A stretch of DNA of 64,000 nt. It comes from Pseudomonas frederiksbergensis. Its GTDB lineage: Bacteria > Pseudomonadota > Gammaproteobacteria > Pseudomonadales > Pseudomonadaceae. The position numbers and the translations under genes are program-made. The stretch spans positions 1-64,000 of the forward strand of contig NZ_MOBR01000001.1 in NCBI RefSeq assembly GCF_003732705.1. The letters run 5' to 3'. Within the stretch, counting starts at the first letter, position 1, and every line of letters begins with the position of its first letter. Shown here piece after piece: positions 16,099 through 26,144 of the stretch. The notes beneath the pieces are model-generated. The model saw only the letters and a list, made by a program, of their open reading frames with translations. It did not search any database and had not been told where the DNA came from.

Positions 16099-18339
16099 TC
16101 AGAGTTTCCAGTCCAGGCTCAGCGTCACGGTCCGTGGGTCGCCCCAGAACACGCCGTTATAAAAACCGACGTTGTCGTAATACTTTTTATCGAACAGGTT
16201 ATCGACGTTCAACGAGGCCGACAGGTGCCGGTCGAACTCATAGCGCGACATCAATTTGACTACGGTGTAGGCCTCCTGGCGGATCTTCGCGCTCTCGGTG
16301 ATCAAGTCGCCCTGGGCGTCCCGACCGACCGGGCGTTCGGATTTGCCCCAGATATCGCTTTGCCAGTTCACTGCGCCGCCCACCGTCAACCCATGCCATT
16401 CACCAGGCAGGCGATAGGCCGTGGACAGGCGCAACAGGTTCAACGGTTCCGCCGTGTTGGCCCGCTGTTTGTCGCCGTTGGCCGCGTGGGTGTAGGTGTA
16501 ACCGGCGGTCATGTTCCAGTCGGTCATGACTTCACCGGAGACTTCGACTTCGAAGCCCTGGACCTTCTGCCCCTTGCCCCCGGATTTATAGAACTGCTCA
16601 CTCGTCAACGGGTCCTGTGGGACCGAGTCGTCCAGTTCGGCGACGTTATCCTGCTTGCTCCAGAACAACGCCGTGGCGACGTTCAGGCGTTCGTCCAAGA
16701 GGCTGCCCTTGAGGCCGAGTTCATAGTTGCTGCCGACCACCGGTTCCAGGTATTGGCGATTGGCATCGCGATTGTCCTGGGGTTTGAAAATGTCGGTATA
16801 GCTGGCGTAGACGGTGTACTCGGGCGTGAGGTCGTATAGCAGTCCGGCGTAGGGCGTCCAGATATCGCTTTGTTGCTGGCTGGTGGTTTCGACGCCGGTC
16901 AGTTGCAGGTTTTTATCGTAACGGTTGCTTATTTTCGAGGCTTTCCAGCTGCCGTAGCGGCTGCCGAGTACTGCGTGAAAGCGGTCGCTCAGGTTCAGGC
17001 GCGTGGCCAGGTAACCGGCCTTCTGGCGGGTGCTATCCGAAGCGCCCGTGAGGCCGGTGACCGTGTCGGGAAACTTGGCGATGCCGCCCATGTATTTCCA
17101 GTCGGGGATGTTGCCGTAGCCCGCAGGGACGGCCCCGCCCACGGTGTAGGGCGACTCGGCGCTGCGCTCGGCTTCGCCATAGCCGAACATCAGTTCGTGC
17201 TCGCGGCCCAACAACGCGTAAGGTCCGGCCACGTTGATGTCATAGGTTTTCATTTTCTGTGTGCCGAGCATGTGACCACGGTAGGCACTCATGCCGCTGC
17301 GATCCTCGTTCGGGAAGCCACCGCCGCCGTAGTAAACCTTGCCGTCGGTATCGCTCTCGCGGTGGGTGTAGGCCGCCTTCAGATGCCAGCCGCCGCCCAA
17401 TTGCTGGTCGAGGTTGGCGAAGGCGGTCTTGTCCTTCAGCGGCCAGGAACTCCACGACGTCGTCATGTGGGTGGAACGGCCCAGGTCGGCCTTGCCGCCG
17501 GACGAATTCCAATAGGGCACCGTGCCCCAGGATGTGCCCTGGACCTGTTTGTCCTGGTAGTCGTAACCCACCGCCAGCAGCGTGTCGTCGGTGAGATCGG
17601 CCTCCAGCACTCCGTAGCCGACTTCCCGTTGCAATTGGTAATGGTCGCGAAACGACTGGCTGTCGCGATAGGCCAGCACGCTGCGCCCGCGCAAACGTCC
17701 GTCGAACGCCAGCGGGCCACCGACATCCATGTAACTGTAGTAATCGTCATAGCTGCCGCCACTGACGCCGGTCTGGGCCTGCCATTGCGCCGTCGGGCGT
17801 TTGCGCACCATGTTGATGGTGGCCGACGGGTCGCCCGCGCCGGTGGTCAACCCGGTGGCGCCGCGAACCACTTCGATGCGGTCGTAGATGATGGTGTCGG
17901 CGTCGGACTTCATGCGGCCGAAGGTGTTGAGCATCCCGTCAATCTGGAAGTTGTTGATCTCGTAGCCACGGGACGAATAGCTCACCCGATCCGAGTCATT
18001 GTGCTGGACCACCACGCCGGTGGTCTGGCTCATGGCTTCGGAGAGGGTGCCGAGCTTGAAGTCGTCCATTTGCTGGCGGGTGATCACGGACACTGACTGG
18101 GGTGTTTGCTTGATCGACAGGTTCAGCCGCGTGGCGGTGCTCATGGCGCCGGTGGTGTAGGACTCGGTGTGTTCGGTGGTGCTGCCCAATCCTTCGGCGG
18201 TCACGCGGGTGCTGGCGAGTTCCAGGGCGTTGGCGGCAGGGTCCTTGTCGGGTTCGGTTTCTGCCAGCAAATCCGGGCTCAGGGCTGCACTGCACAGCCC
18301 AAGGGTCAAGGTCATGGAACGGGTGATAGGCGCGAACAT
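16099..18339 (-). CDS. TonB-dependent ferric-siderophore receptor (FhuE/FpvA type)
   Basis: The protein is 746 residues from the ATG at 18339, which has AAGGAG upstream and gives a normal signal peptide (SMTLTLGLCSAALSPDLLA). A longer frame to 18384 is less likely. The plug domain covers about residues 60-200 (PQSVSVITRQQMDD, then DRIEVVRGATGL). The 22-strand barrel ends in the canonical C-terminal aromatic pattern (TVTLSLDWKL). The sequence belongs to the siderophore subgroup with FhuE, FoxA and FpvA. There is no N-terminal signalling extension of the FpvA kind, so it should not act through an ECF sigma factor. No siderophore biosynthesis or anti-sigma gene adjoins it, so it probably takes up a foreign siderophore. 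A Fur-box-like site lies at 18418-18433. Confidence 0.92.
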   Translation of the reverse strand: MFAPITRSMTLTLGLCSAALSPDLLAETEPDKDPAANALELASTRVTAEGLGSTTEHTESYTTGAMSTATRLNLSIKQTPQSVSVITRQQMDDFKLGTLSEAMSQTTGVVVQHNDSDRVSYSSRGYEINNFQIDGMLNTFGRMKSDADTIIYDRIEVVRGATGLTTGAGDPSATINMVRKRPTAQWQAQTGVSGGSYDDYYSYMDVGGPLAFDGRLRGRSVLAYRDSQSFRDHYQLQREVGYGVLEADLTDDTLLAVGYDYQDKQVQGTSWGTVPYWNSSGGKADLGRSTHMTTSWSSWPLKDKTAFANLDQQLGGGWHLKAAYTHRESDTDGKVYYGGGGFPNEDRSGMSAYRGHMLGTQKMKTYDINVAGPYALLGREHELMFGYGEAERSAESPYTVGGAVPAGYGNIPDWKYMGGIAKFPDTVTGLTGASDSTRQKAGYLATRLNLSDRFHAVLGSRYGSWKASKISNRYDKNLQLTGVETTSQQQSDIWTPYAGLLYDLTPEYTVYASYTDIFKPQDNRDANRQYLEPVVGSNYELGLKGSLLDERLNVATALFWSKQDNVAELDDSVPQDPLTSEQFYKSGGKGQKVQGFEVEVSGEVMTDWNMTAGYTYTHAANGDKQRANTAEPLNLLRLSTAYRLPGEWHGLTVGGAVNWQSDIWGKSERPVGRDAQGDLITESAKIRQEAYTVVKLMSRYEFDRHLSASLNVDNLFDKKYYDNVGFYNGVFWGDPRTVTLSLDWKL

Positions 18340-18417
18340 CGCAGCCGACTCCTTGTCTTCGAGGGAAAAATTCCGTTTGCTCAAAGACGAAGGGGAGAGG
18401 GGGGATTTAGCTTTAAA

Positions 18418-18433
18418 CGAGAATAATTGTCAT
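18418..18433 (-). promoter_or_regulatory. Fur-box-like site upstream of the siderophore receptor
   Basis: On the minus strand the site reads TGACAATTATTCTCG, close to the Pseudomonas Fur consensus TGATAATGATTCTCA. It lies about 80 bp upstream of the receptor start and would give iron-repressed expression. Confidence 0.65.
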
Positions 18434-18461
18434 CTATGGATGTTTCAACGCGCAAAAAAAA

Positions 18462-18551
18462 TGTGGGAGCGAGCCTGCTCGCGAAGAGGTTGGCAGCTTC
18501 AACATCAATGTTGAATGTACTGGCACCTTCGCGAGCAGGCTCGCTCCCACA
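18462..18551. repeat. REP doublet (inverted pair)
   Basis: GTGGGAGCGAGCCTGCTCGC and its inverted copy lie between the receptor promoter region and the 3' end of cptA. Confidence 0.9.
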
Positions 18552-18566
18552 TGGGGTATTGCGGTG

Positions 18567-20315
18567 TTACTGCTTGACGACCGATGGCACTTCCGTCACG
18601 GCGGCTTTGGGTTTCATCAGGCTGAAGTCGATCAGCGGGCGTTGCTCACGCTCGTAAGGGTTGCCGATCAACAACGGGCGCGGCTTGAAGCTGTCACTCA
18701 CCAGGCTCTTGCTGCGGTCCAGTTCATCGAAGCTCAGGCCCGCGAGGTCGGCCCAGGTGTGGATCAACTGCGAGCTGCTGTAAGGGCGGCTCAGGTCGGC
18801 GGCAAAACTCCAGTCGTGGGTGTCGCGCCATTTCGGCGAGGCCCAGGCCATGAACGGAATGGTGTACATCGGCGCCGTCGGTTTGTTCTCGTTACGCCCC
18901 AGGGTGTTGTGGCCAGGAGAGTCGAACACGTCTTCGCCGTGGTCGGAGAGGTACAGCAGGAAACCGTTCGGATCGACCTTTGCGTAATCCTTGATCAGGC
19001 TCGACACCACGAAGTCGTTGTACAGCACCGCGTTGTCGTAGCTGTTGTAGGTCGGCACTTCGTCGTCGCGCACGCCGGCCGGAACCCCGGTGCGGTCCTT
19101 GAACTTGTCGAAGGTCGGCGGGTAACGGTACTGGTAGCTCATGTGCGTACCGAGCAAATGCACAACGATCAGCTTGTGCGCCGCCGGATCACTCAGGGCC
19201 TTGTTGAACGGCTCGATCACGTCGCCATCGTACTGGGCGGCGTTCTGGTTGCGGTTGTTGTTCAGGTACACCTGCTCGTCAGCCTGTTCAGAGAACGTGG
19301 TGAGCATGGTGTTGCGCTTGGTCATGGTCTGCTGGTTGGTGATCCAGAAGGTCTTGTAGCCCGCCTGTTTCATCATGCTGACCAGCGACGGGGTCGTCAG
19401 GTACAGGTCCGGGTTCTCTTCGTCGGCGAAGGTCAGCACCTGTTGCAACGCCTCGATGGTGTAGGGGCGCGGGGTGATGACGTTATTGAAGACCGCCAGT
19501 TGATCCTTGAGCTTGTCCAGTTCCGGGGTGGTTTGGCGGTTGTAGCCGTACAGGCTCATGCGCTGACGGTTGGTGGACTCGCCGATCACCAGCACCAGGG
19601 TCGAAGGCTGGTCGGCCATGGTGTTCTTGAGGTTTTTCAGCGGCGCGATCTTGCTCGCACTGTCGAGCATGTCTTGCATGCCAGCCAGGGTGTCGAGGTA
19701 ACGGTGATACGCCACGGCCATCTGCCACGGCACTGCCGGCTCGATCCGGGTTTCGAACTTCTCGAAACCGCCGGCGAAACTGCCGGTACGGGCGGTTTGC
19801 TTGATCAGCGGGTAACCGACCACCGCGATCAGGATGGCGGTCGCAGCCACCAGCGCACGTCCGCGGGGCATGTACACCGGACGCAAACGCGTCCACAGGA
19901 AGTAGGCGAACGCCGTGTGAGCGAGGAACGCCAGCACCATCCACCAGGCAAAGTACTGGGTCATGTACTCGCCAGCTTCAGAGACGTTCGACTCGAACAT
20001 GATGAAGATGACGCTCTGGGAAAACTCCTGCTGATAGATGAAGAAGTAACCCAGGCTGGCCATCGAGCAGGCCCACAGCACGACGCCGATCAGCGCAGCC
20101 AGCAGACGGGTGCGCTTGGGGAACAACAGCATTGGCGCCAGCCACACGGCACTCATCACAAAGGCTTGGCGAAACCCGCTGAAACCGGATGTGCCGGTCA
20201 ACTGGATTAGCAGCTGGGTAATGCCGGAGAAGTACCAGAAGAAGACAAATAGCCAGATCAACCCGGCCCAATCGAAACCTGTCGCAGACGGTTTGCTGCG
20301 TTTGAACAAAGCCAT
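18567..20315 (-). CDS. cptA: Phosphoethanolamine transferase CptA
   Basis: The enzyme is 582 residues. Five N-terminal transmembrane helices (about residues 15-170) precede a periplasmic sulfatase/alkaline-phosphatase-fold domain. Catalytic features are the nucleophile threonine/serine region VIGESTNRQRMSLYGY, the metal-binding YLSDHGEDVFDSPGHNTLG, and the ITPRPYTIEALQQ segment. CptA adds phosphoethanolamine to the LPS core heptose in enterobacteria. EptA/EptB-like functions on lipid A cannot be excluded. Its start has GGGAG 10 nt upstream. Together with lpxO elsewhere in the window it points to LPS modification capacity. Confidence 0.88.
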   Translation of the reverse strand: MALFKRSKPSATGFDWAGLIWLFVFFWYFSGITQLLIQLTGTSGFSGFRQAFVMSAVWLAPMLLFPKRTRLLAALIGVVLWACSMASLGYFFIYQQEFSQSVIFIMFESNVSEAGEYMTQYFAWWMVLAFLAHTAFAYFLWTRLRPVYMPRGRALVAATAILIAVVGYPLIKQTARTGSFAGGFEKFETRIEPAVPWQMAVAYHRYLDTLAGMQDMLDSASKIAPLKNLKNTMADQPSTLVLVIGESTNRQRMSLYGYNRQTTPELDKLKDQLAVFNNVITPRPYTIEALQQVLTFADEENPDLYLTTPSLVSMMKQAGYKTFWITNQQTMTKRNTMLTTFSEQADEQVYLNNNRNQNAAQYDGDVIEPFNKALSDPAAHKLIVVHLLGTHMSYQYRYPPTFDKFKDRTGVPAGVRDDEVPTYNSYDNAVLYNDFVVSSLIKDYAKVDPNGFLLYLSDHGEDVFDSPGHNTLGRNENKPTAPMYTIPFMAWASPKWRDTHDWSFAADLSRPYSSSQLIHTWADLAGLSFDELDRSKSLVSDSFKPRPLLIGNPYEREQRPLIDFSLMKPKAAVTEVPSVVKQ

Positions 20316-20685
20316 TAAGTACGTACTCCCACCGGCGTCATGGATTCACCGGCGTCATCAAACGAACCTATGAGAAAACGCTGCACGAGAACCGAACAGC
20401 CACAAGGATCGGGAGTATCGCTAGACGAATGTGAAAACTTTGTGAGTTTCGTTCAGGAGCGCGACAGGAAGCTTTGGCACGAATGGCTTTTCATTGTGGG
20501 AGCGGGTTTTGTGGCGAGGGGACTTGCCCCCGTTGGACTGCGCAGCAGTCTCTTTCTTTTTTGGGGGGGGCTTGGGAAAAGCGGGGGGCGCTTCGCACCC
20601 CAACGGGGGCAAGCCCCCTCGCCACAGCAAGCCCCCTCACCACAAAAAAGCTCGTTTGCAGGGGCTTGAAGAGATCCGGGAGGAA
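20316..20685. other. Intergenic region upstream of cptA with a third palindromic repeat family
   Basis: Most of the gap is one long palindromic element at about 20495-20645. Its arms are GTGGCGAGGGGACTTGCCCC and GGGGGCAAGCCCCCTCGCCAC, with the CGTTGGACTGCGCAGCAGTC segment and a C/G-rich centre between. This differs from the REP family seen elsewhere. I see no gene. Confidence 0.7.
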
Positions 20686-20865
20686 TCAGGCGCTTAGTGA
20701 GGGCATCGGTTGCCCCGACAGCTGAGCCTGTTGCTGCAACAATTGCCGGAGCTGGGCCACCTGGGTCTTCAAGGTGTCACGCTCGTCTTTCAATTGGCGC
20801 AGTTCATCACGACGAATCGTGACGTAGAGAGTTTGTGGGGGACGTGCGGTAACGATTGTGTCCAT
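20686..20865 (-). CDS. Small coiled-coil protein of unknown function (59 residues)
   Basis: The reading frame starts at the ATG complementary to 20863-20865, with a GAGGTGAG ribosome site. It ends in TGA at 20686-20688. The protein starts MDTIVTARPPQTLYVTIRR, then forms a heptad-like helix rich in Leu, Gln and Arg (about residues 20-50, ELRQLKDERDTLKTQVAQLR) and ends with a short tail. It has no Cys and no signal peptide. It is divergent from gnd. I do not recognise the family; the helix suggests a dimerising or partner-binding protein. Confidence 0.7.
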   Translation of the reverse strand: MDTIVTARPPQTLYVTIRRDELRQLKDERDTLKTQVAQLRQLLQQQAQLSGQPMPSLSA

Positions 20866-21138
20866 TGCTCACCTCGCAAATGGCCTGCATCAACTGTGAT
20901 TGTGTCGTTCTTTCAAGCGACACCTTCACTATCGGCGCCGATTTTGATTTCTTTTGCCCCTGAAGGGAACTTTTTTATTTTTCATGGTCGGTGTGTCTTC
21001 GGCACGATTCCCGACGTTATCAATGTGAATCGGGCACAATGCCCGGAAACTTCATCCCAATGCTCTGGACTAACCCACATTGGTCGCGTTGGGCTATAAC
21101 CTTTGACACACTTTATTTGTAGTAAGGAGCATCAGCAC

Positions 21139-22119
21139 ATGCAACTCGGGATTATTGGACTGGGCCGCATGGGCGGTAATATTGCGCGCCGCCTGATGCT
21201 CAATGGGCATACCACCGTTGTTTACGACCGCAATACCGCCTTCGTCGAGAACCTGGCCAAAGAAGGCTCCACCGGTGTCGCCGACCTGCCGGCGCTGGTC
21301 GCAGGCCTGGCCAAACCGCGTGCGATCTGGGTCATGCTACCGGCCGGCGCACCGACCGAAGACACCATCGAAACCCTGAGCAACCTGCTCGAAGCCGGCG
21401 ACACCATCATCGACGGCGGCAACACCTTCTATAAAGACGACATCCGCCGGGCCAAGACCCTGAAGGAAAAAGGCCTGCACTACATCGACGTCGGCACCTC
21501 CGGCGGCGTCTGGGGCCTGGAGCGCGGTTACTGCATGATGATCGGCGGCGACGCCGAAACCGTGACTCGCCTCGATCCGCTGTTCGAAAGCCTGGCGCCG
21601 GGCCTGGGTGACATCCCGCGCACCAAGGACCGCAAGTCCGATGACGATCGTGCCGAACGCGGCTACATCCACGCCGGTCCGGCGGGCTCTGGCCACTTCG
21701 TCAAGATGATCCACAACGGCATCGAGTACGGCATGATGCAGGCCTTCGCTGAAGGCTTCGATATTCTCAAAACCAAATCCAGCGAGAACTTGCCTGAAGA
21801 TCAGCGCTTCGACCTGAACGTCGGCGACATCGCCGAAGTCTGGCGCCGTGGCAGCGTGGTGTCGTCGTGGTTGCTCGACCTGACCGCCGATGCCCTGGCC
21901 AGCGATCCGAAACTCGACGGTTACTCCGGCTCGGTGGCTGACAGCGGCGAAGGTCGCTGGACCATCGAAGCCGCCATGGAGCAGTCGGTGCCCGTACCGG
22001 TGCTGTCGAACTCTCTGTTCTCGCGCTACCGTTCCCGTGGCCAAGGCACCTTTGGCGACAAAATTCTCTCGGCCCAGCGCTTCGGCTTCGGCGGCCATGT
22101 GGAGACTTCGAAAAAATGA
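21139..22119 (+). CDS. gnd: 6-phosphogluconate dehydrogenase, short decarboxylating type
   Basis: The enzyme is 326 residues from the ATG at 21139, which has an AAGGAG ribosome site. It oxidises and decarboxylates 6-phosphogluconate to ribulose 5-phosphate. The Rossmann motif is [17 protein letters not shown]. The substrate segments are [14 protein letters not shown] and the catalytic [16 protein letters not shown]. The length is that of the short, usually NAD-preferring class rather than the 470-residue class. Its stop overlaps the zwf start (ATGA), so the two are coupled. Confidence 0.93.
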   Translation: MQLGIIGLGRMGGNIARRLMLNGHTTVVYDRNTAFVENLAKEGSTGVADLPALVAGLAKPRAIWVMLPAGAPTEDTIETLSNLLEAGDTIIDGGNTFYKDDIRRAKTLKEKGLHYIDVGTSGGVWGLERGYCMMIGGDAETVTRLDPLFESLAPGLGDIPRTKDRKSDDDRAERGYIHAGPAGSGHFVKMIHNGIEYGMMQAFAEGFDILKTKSSENLPEDQRFDLNVGDIAEVWRRGSVVSSWLLDLTADALASDPKLDGYSGSVADSGEGRWTIEAAMEQSVPVPVLSNSLFSRYRSRGQGTFGDKILSAQRFGFGGHVETSKK

Positions 22120-23639
22120 CCAATACGATCCGCAGGAAATCCAAGGCAGAACCCGCACCACCGACCACGCTGTTCCTGTTCGGTGCCCATGGTGATCTGG
22201 TCAAGCGTCTGTTGATGCCGGCCCTGTACAACCTCAGTCGCGACGGCCTGCTTGGCAATGGACTGCGGATCATCGGCGTTGACCACAACGCCATCAGCGA
22301 TGAAGCCTTCGCGCAAAAGCTCGAAGACTTCATTCGCACCGAAGCAGCCGCCAAGGTGGGGAAGGGCGATGACGCCCTCGACCCGGCCTTGTGGGCCAAA
22401 CTGGCCAAAGGCATCAGCTACGTCCAGGGCGACTTCCTGGACGACAGCACCTATCAAGCCCTGGCGGCAAAAATCGCCGACAGCGGCACCGGCAACGCGG
22501 TGTTCTACCTGGCCACCGCGCCACGTTTCTTCAGTGAAGTGGTGCGCCGCCTCGGCAGCGCCGGTTTGCTGGAAGAGACGCCCGAAGCCTTCAGAAGGGT
22601 GGTGATCGAAAAACCGTTCGGCTCCGACCTGCAAACCGCCGAAGCCTTGAACGCCTGTTTGCTCAAGGTGATGTCGGAGAAGCAGATCTACCGGATCGAC
22701 CATTACCTGGGCAAGGAAACCGTGCAGAACATTCTGGTCAGCCGGTTCTCCAACAGCCTGTTCGAAGCGTTCTGGAACAACCATTACATCGACCACGTAC
22801 AGATCACCGCCGCGGAAACCGTCGGCGTGGAAACCCGTGGCAGTTTTTACGAACACACCGGCGCCTTGCGGGACATGGTGCCTAATCACCTGTTCCAGTT
22901 GCTGGCGATGGTGGCCATGGAACCGCCGGCCGCGTTTGGCGCCGATGCGGTCCGTGGCGAGAAAGCCAAAGTGGTCGGCGCGATCCGGCCGTGGTCCGTT
23001 GAAGAGGCGCGGGCCAACTCGGTACGCGGCCAATACGCCGCAGGCGAAGTCGATGGCAAGCCGTTGACCGGCTATCGCCAGGAAAACAACGTGGCGCCGG
23101 ACAGCACCACCGAAACCTACGTCGCGCTGAAAGTGATGATCGACAACTGGCGTTGGGTCGGCGTGCCGTTCTACCTGCGCACCGGCAAGCGCATGAGCGT
23201 GCGCGACACCGAAATCGTCATCTGCTTCAAGCCTGCGCCGTACGCGCAGTTCCGCGACACCGAAGTCGATGAGTTGCAGCCGACTTACCTGCGGATCCAG
23301 ATCCAGCCCAACGAAGGCATGTGGTTCGACCTGCTGGCCAAACGGCCGGGGCCGGCGCTGAAGATGGCCAACATCGAGTTGGGGTTCGCCTACAAGGACT
23401 TCTTCGAGATGCAGCCGTCCACCGGCTACGAAACCCTGATCTACGATTGCCTGACCGGCGATCAGACGCTGTTCCAGCGCGCCGACAACATCGAGAACGG
23501 CTGGCGCGCCGTGCAGCCGTTCCTCGACGCCTGGCAGCAGGATGCAAGCGTGCAGGGCTACGCGGCGGGTGAGGACGGCCCGCAGGCCGCCGAGGACCTG
23601 CTGACCCGTGATGGTCGCGTCTGGCACGGTCTCGGATGA
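22116..23639 (+). CDS. zwf: Glucose-6-phosphate 1-dehydrogenase
   Basis: The enzyme is 507 residues. The nucleotide-binding motif is [19 protein letters not shown] and the active-site signature [13 protein letters not shown] is intact. It makes 6-phosphogluconolactone, the entry to the Entner-Doudoroff and pentose phosphate routes. It overlaps gnd and the following HAD gene by four bases each (ATGA). No pgl (6-phosphogluconolactonase) follows, unlike the main zwf-pgl-eda cluster of pseudomonads, so this is probably one of several zwf paralogues. Confidence 0.94.
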   Translation: MTNTIRRKSKAEPAPPTTLFLFGAHGDLVKRLLMPALYNLSRDGLLGNGLRIIGVDHNAISDEAFAQKLEDFIRTEAAAKVGKGDDALDPALWAKLAKGISYVQGDFLDDSTYQALAAKIADSGTGNAVFYLATAPRFFSEVVRRLGSAGLLEETPEAFRRVVIEKPFGSDLQTAEALNACLLKVMSEKQIYRIDHYLGKETVQNILVSRFSNSLFEAFWNNHYIDHVQITAAETVGVETRGSFYEHTGALRDMVPNHLFQLLAMVAMEPPAAFGADAVRGEKAKVVGAIRPWSVEEARANSVRGQYAAGEVDGKPLTGYRQENNVAPDSTTETYVALKVMIDNWRWVGVPFYLRTGKRMSVRDTEIVICFKPAPYAQFRDTEVDELQPTYLRIQIQPNEGMWFDLLAKRPGPALKMANIELGFAYKDFFEMQPSTGYETLIYDCLTGDQTLFQRADNIENGWRAVQPFLDAWQQDASVQGYAAGEDGPQAAEDLLTRDGRVWHGLG

Positions 23640-24460
23640 GTGACGCCGCGAAACACCCCATCCGTTTTCTGCTCAGCGACATGGACGGCACCTTGCTGCT
23701 GCCCGATCACAGCCTCAGCCAGCGCACGATCGAAGCGGTCCGCGCATTGCGCGAGGCCGGTGTTTTCTTCAGCCTGGCCACTGGCCGGCCACCGAAAGCC
23801 ATGCTGCAGCAGATCGAAGCCCTGGGCGTCGACCTGCCGACCGCCGCTTTCAATGGCGGCACCATCGTCAACCCGGACGGCAGTTTGCTGGTCGCCCATT
23901 ACTTGCCGGCCACCGCGGCCCTGACCGCGCTGGCGCTGTTTGCCGACCGGCCGGACATCGAAATCTGGGTATTCAGCGGTGGCGACTGGTTGTTGAAGGA
24001 TCCGAACGGCCCGATGGTTCCCCGTGAACAACACGGCTTGGGCTATCCGCCGGTGGTGGTCGAGAGTTTTGAGCCGTACCTGGAACGCATCGACAAGATC
24101 GTCGCCACCAGCAACAACGCGCAGTTGTTGATCGAACTGGAAGCGCTGCTGCTGCCGAAAGTGGAAGGCCAGGCCCAAGTCTCCCGTTCACAGCCGATTT
24201 ACCTGGACGTGACCGCGATGCAAGCCAACAAGGGCGCGGCGCTGGCGACACTGGCGGAGTTTCTCGGCGTACCGCTGGAGCAGACGGCTGCACTGGGCGA
24301 CGGCGGCAATGACCCGGCGATGTTCCATCGCGCCGGATTATCGATTGCCATGGGGCAGGCGGAGGAAGCGGTAAGGCGCCAGGCCGATGTGGTCACCGGC
24401 GCCAACACCGAAGACGGCGCGGCGCAAGCCATCGAGCAATACATCCTCCTTCACGCGTAA
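23636..24460 (+). CDS. Cof-type HAD-family phosphatase
   Basis: The protein is 274 residues of the HAD IIB (Cof) subfamily. Motif I is LLSDMDGTLLLPD, with both catalytic aspartates. Motif III/IV is ALGDGGNDPAMF. The cap domain between is of the C2B type. Such enzymes dephosphorylate sugar phosphates or phosphorylated cofactors. The four-base overlap with zwf implies coupled expression and suggests the substrate is a hexose- or pentose-phosphate-related metabolite, or a by-product needing repair; this is inference. Confidence 0.88.
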   Translation: MSDAAKHPIRFLLSDMDGTLLLPDHSLSQRTIEAVRALREAGVFFSLATGRPPKAMLQQIEALGVDLPTAAFNGGTIVNPDGSLLVAHYLPATAALTALALFADRPDIEIWVFSGGDWLLKDPNGPMVPREQHGLGYPPVVVESFEPYLERIDKIVATSNNAQLLIELEALLLPKVEGQAQVSRSQPIYLDVTAMQANKGAALATLAEFLGVPLEQTAALGDGGNDPAMFHRAGLSIAMGQAEEAVRRQADVVTGANTEDGAAQAIEQYILLHA

Positions 24461-24461
24461 T

Positions 24462-24566
24462 GATCGTTCCCACGCTCTGCGTGGGAATGCAGCCCGGGAC
24501 GCTCCGCGTCCCATTGGAACGCGGAGCGTCCCTTGAGGCATTCCCACGCAGAGTGGTGGAACGATC
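24462..24566. repeat. 105-bp GATCGTTCCCACGC palindromic element, copy 2
   Basis: Same organisation as copy 1, with the central arms GGACGCTCCGCGTCCCATTG and GGAACGCGGAGCGTCC. The right outer arm has a small sequence change (GAGTGGTGGAACGATC). Confidence 0.85.
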
Positions 24567-24575
24567 AGCGCGGGG

Positions 24576-26078
24576 TTACAGCCAGAAACTCACGGCATAC
24601 CAACCCAAAACCCCCATCACCACCGTATACGGCAACGCCATCCACACCATCCGTCCATACGACAGACGAATCAGCGGCGCAATCGCCGAGGTCAGCAAAA
24701 ACAGAAACGCAGCCTGACCATTGGGCGTCGCCACGCTCGGCAAATTGGTCCCGGTATTGATGGCAATCGCCAGGGTTTCGAAATGCTCGCGGCTCATGTG
24801 GCCGGAGAGGAATGCCTGTTTCACTTCCGTGATGTAAATCGTCGCCACAAACACGTTGTCGCTGATCGCCGACAACAACCCGTTGGCAATGAACAGCATG
24901 CCCGGTTGTTGATCCGCCGGCAGGGCCAGCACCCATTGAATCAGCGGCGTGAACAGTTGCTGATCGTGAATCACCGCCACCACGGCGAAGAACACCACCA
25001 GCAGCGCGGTGAACGGCATGGCGTCTTTAAAGGCGTTGCCGATGCGGTGTTCGTCAGTGATGCCGGTGAATGCGGTGATCAACACGATCACCATCAAACC
25101 GATCAGCCCGACTTCGGCGATGTGAAACGCCAGTCCGGCAATCAGGATTAACGCCGCTGCGCCCTGGACCAGCAACGCCGCACGCTGGCGCGAGGTGCGT
25201 TCGGCGTTGTCTTCGGCGGCGTAGTTGGCCAGCACCGAGCGCACCGTGTCTGGCAGCAGCGTGCCGTAACCGAACCAGCGCAACTTCTCCAGCAGCACGC
25301 AGGTCACCAGGCCGGCGGCCAGCACCGGCAATGACACCGGGGCGATCTTCAAGAAGAACTCGGCGAAATGCCAACCCATCTCGTGGCCGATCAACAGGTT
25401 CTGCGGCTCGCCAACCAGCGTACACACACCACCCAGTGCCGTGCCCACGGCGCCATGCATCAGCAGGCTGCGCAGAAAGGCGCGGAATTGTTCCAGGTCT
25501 TCATGGTGCAGTGTGGGCAGATGCTGATCGTCGCTGAACCCGCTGTCCTGACGGGGATCGTTGCCCGAGGCGACGCGGTGATACACCGAGTAAAACCCCA
25601 CCGCCGCGCTGATGATCACCGCCGTGACGGTCAAGGCGTCGAGAAACGCCGACAGAAACGCCGACAGAAAACAGAACATCAAGGCCAGCAACGCTTTGGA
25701 ACGCACCCCGAGCAACAGGCGCGAGAACAAAAACAGCAGCAGGTCTTTCATGAAGTAGATGCCCGCCACCATAAACATCAGCAGCAGGATCACCGGGAAG
25801 TTGTGCACCAGTTCGTCATACAGCGCCTGGGGCGTAGTCATCTTCAACAGCAGCGCTTCGATCAGCAGCAGCCCGCCGGGCATCAGCGGATAACACTTGA
25901 GCGCCATGGCCAGGGTGAAAATGAACTCCAGCACCAACAACCAGCCAGCGGCCACCGGTCCCACTGCCCACAGCACCAGGGCGTTGAGTATCAGGAAGCC
26001 GACGATGCTCGCTTTGTACCAACGGGGAGAGTGCCCGAGAAAGTTGTGCGCGAACGCCTGGGCCATCGAACCGGACAT
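24576..26078 (-). CDS. nhaB: Na+/H+ antiporter NhaB
   Basis: The protein is 500 residues with about 12 transmembrane segments of the NhaB/ArsB superfamily. The start at 26078 has AAGGAG upstream. It begins [18 protein letters not shown], as NhaB proteins do, and has the [13 protein letters not shown] and [16 protein letters not shown] segments. It exports Na+ (or Li+) in exchange for protons and supports pH and salt homeostasis. It has its own strand context, with no operon partner evident. Confidence 0.93.
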   Translation of the reverse strand: MSGSMAQAFAHNFLGHSPRWYKASIVGFLILNALVLWAVGPVAAGWLLVLEFIFTLAMALKCYPLMPGGLLLIEALLLKMTTPQALYDELVHNFPVILLLMFMVAGIYFMKDLLLFLFSRLLLGVRSKALLALMFCFLSAFLSAFLDALTVTAVIISAAVGFYSVYHRVASGNDPRQDSGFSDDQHLPTLHHEDLEQFRAFLRSLLMHGAVGTALGGVCTLVGEPQNLLIGHEMGWHFAEFFLKIAPVSLPVLAAGLVTCVLLEKLRWFGYGTLLPDTVRSVLANYAAEDNAERTSRQRAALLVQGAAALILIAGLAFHIAEVGLIGLMVIVLITAFTGITDEHRIGNAFKDAMPFTALLVVFFAVVAVIHDQQLFTPLIQWVLALPADQQPGMLFIANGLLSAISDNVFVATIYITEVKQAFLSGHMSREHFETLAIAINTGTNLPSVATPNGQAAFLFLLTSAIAPLIRLSYGRMVWMALPYTVVMGVLGWYAVSFWL

Positions 26079-26144
26079 CGGCTACTCCTTGTATTAAGAA
26101 GCGCGCAACTTGCCGGATGCGGCAGGGAAGATCAAGGGCAGCGG

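Noticed and set aside
18564..20210. 548-residue open frame antisense to cptA
   Set aside because: It is the high-GC shadow of a well-recognised gene. Its translation is rich in Val, Gln, Arg and His without domain features, and it has no ribosome site.
22026..23627. 533-residue open frame antisense to zwf
   Set aside because: The zwf frame has all catalytic motifs, so the antisense frame is a codon-bias artefact.
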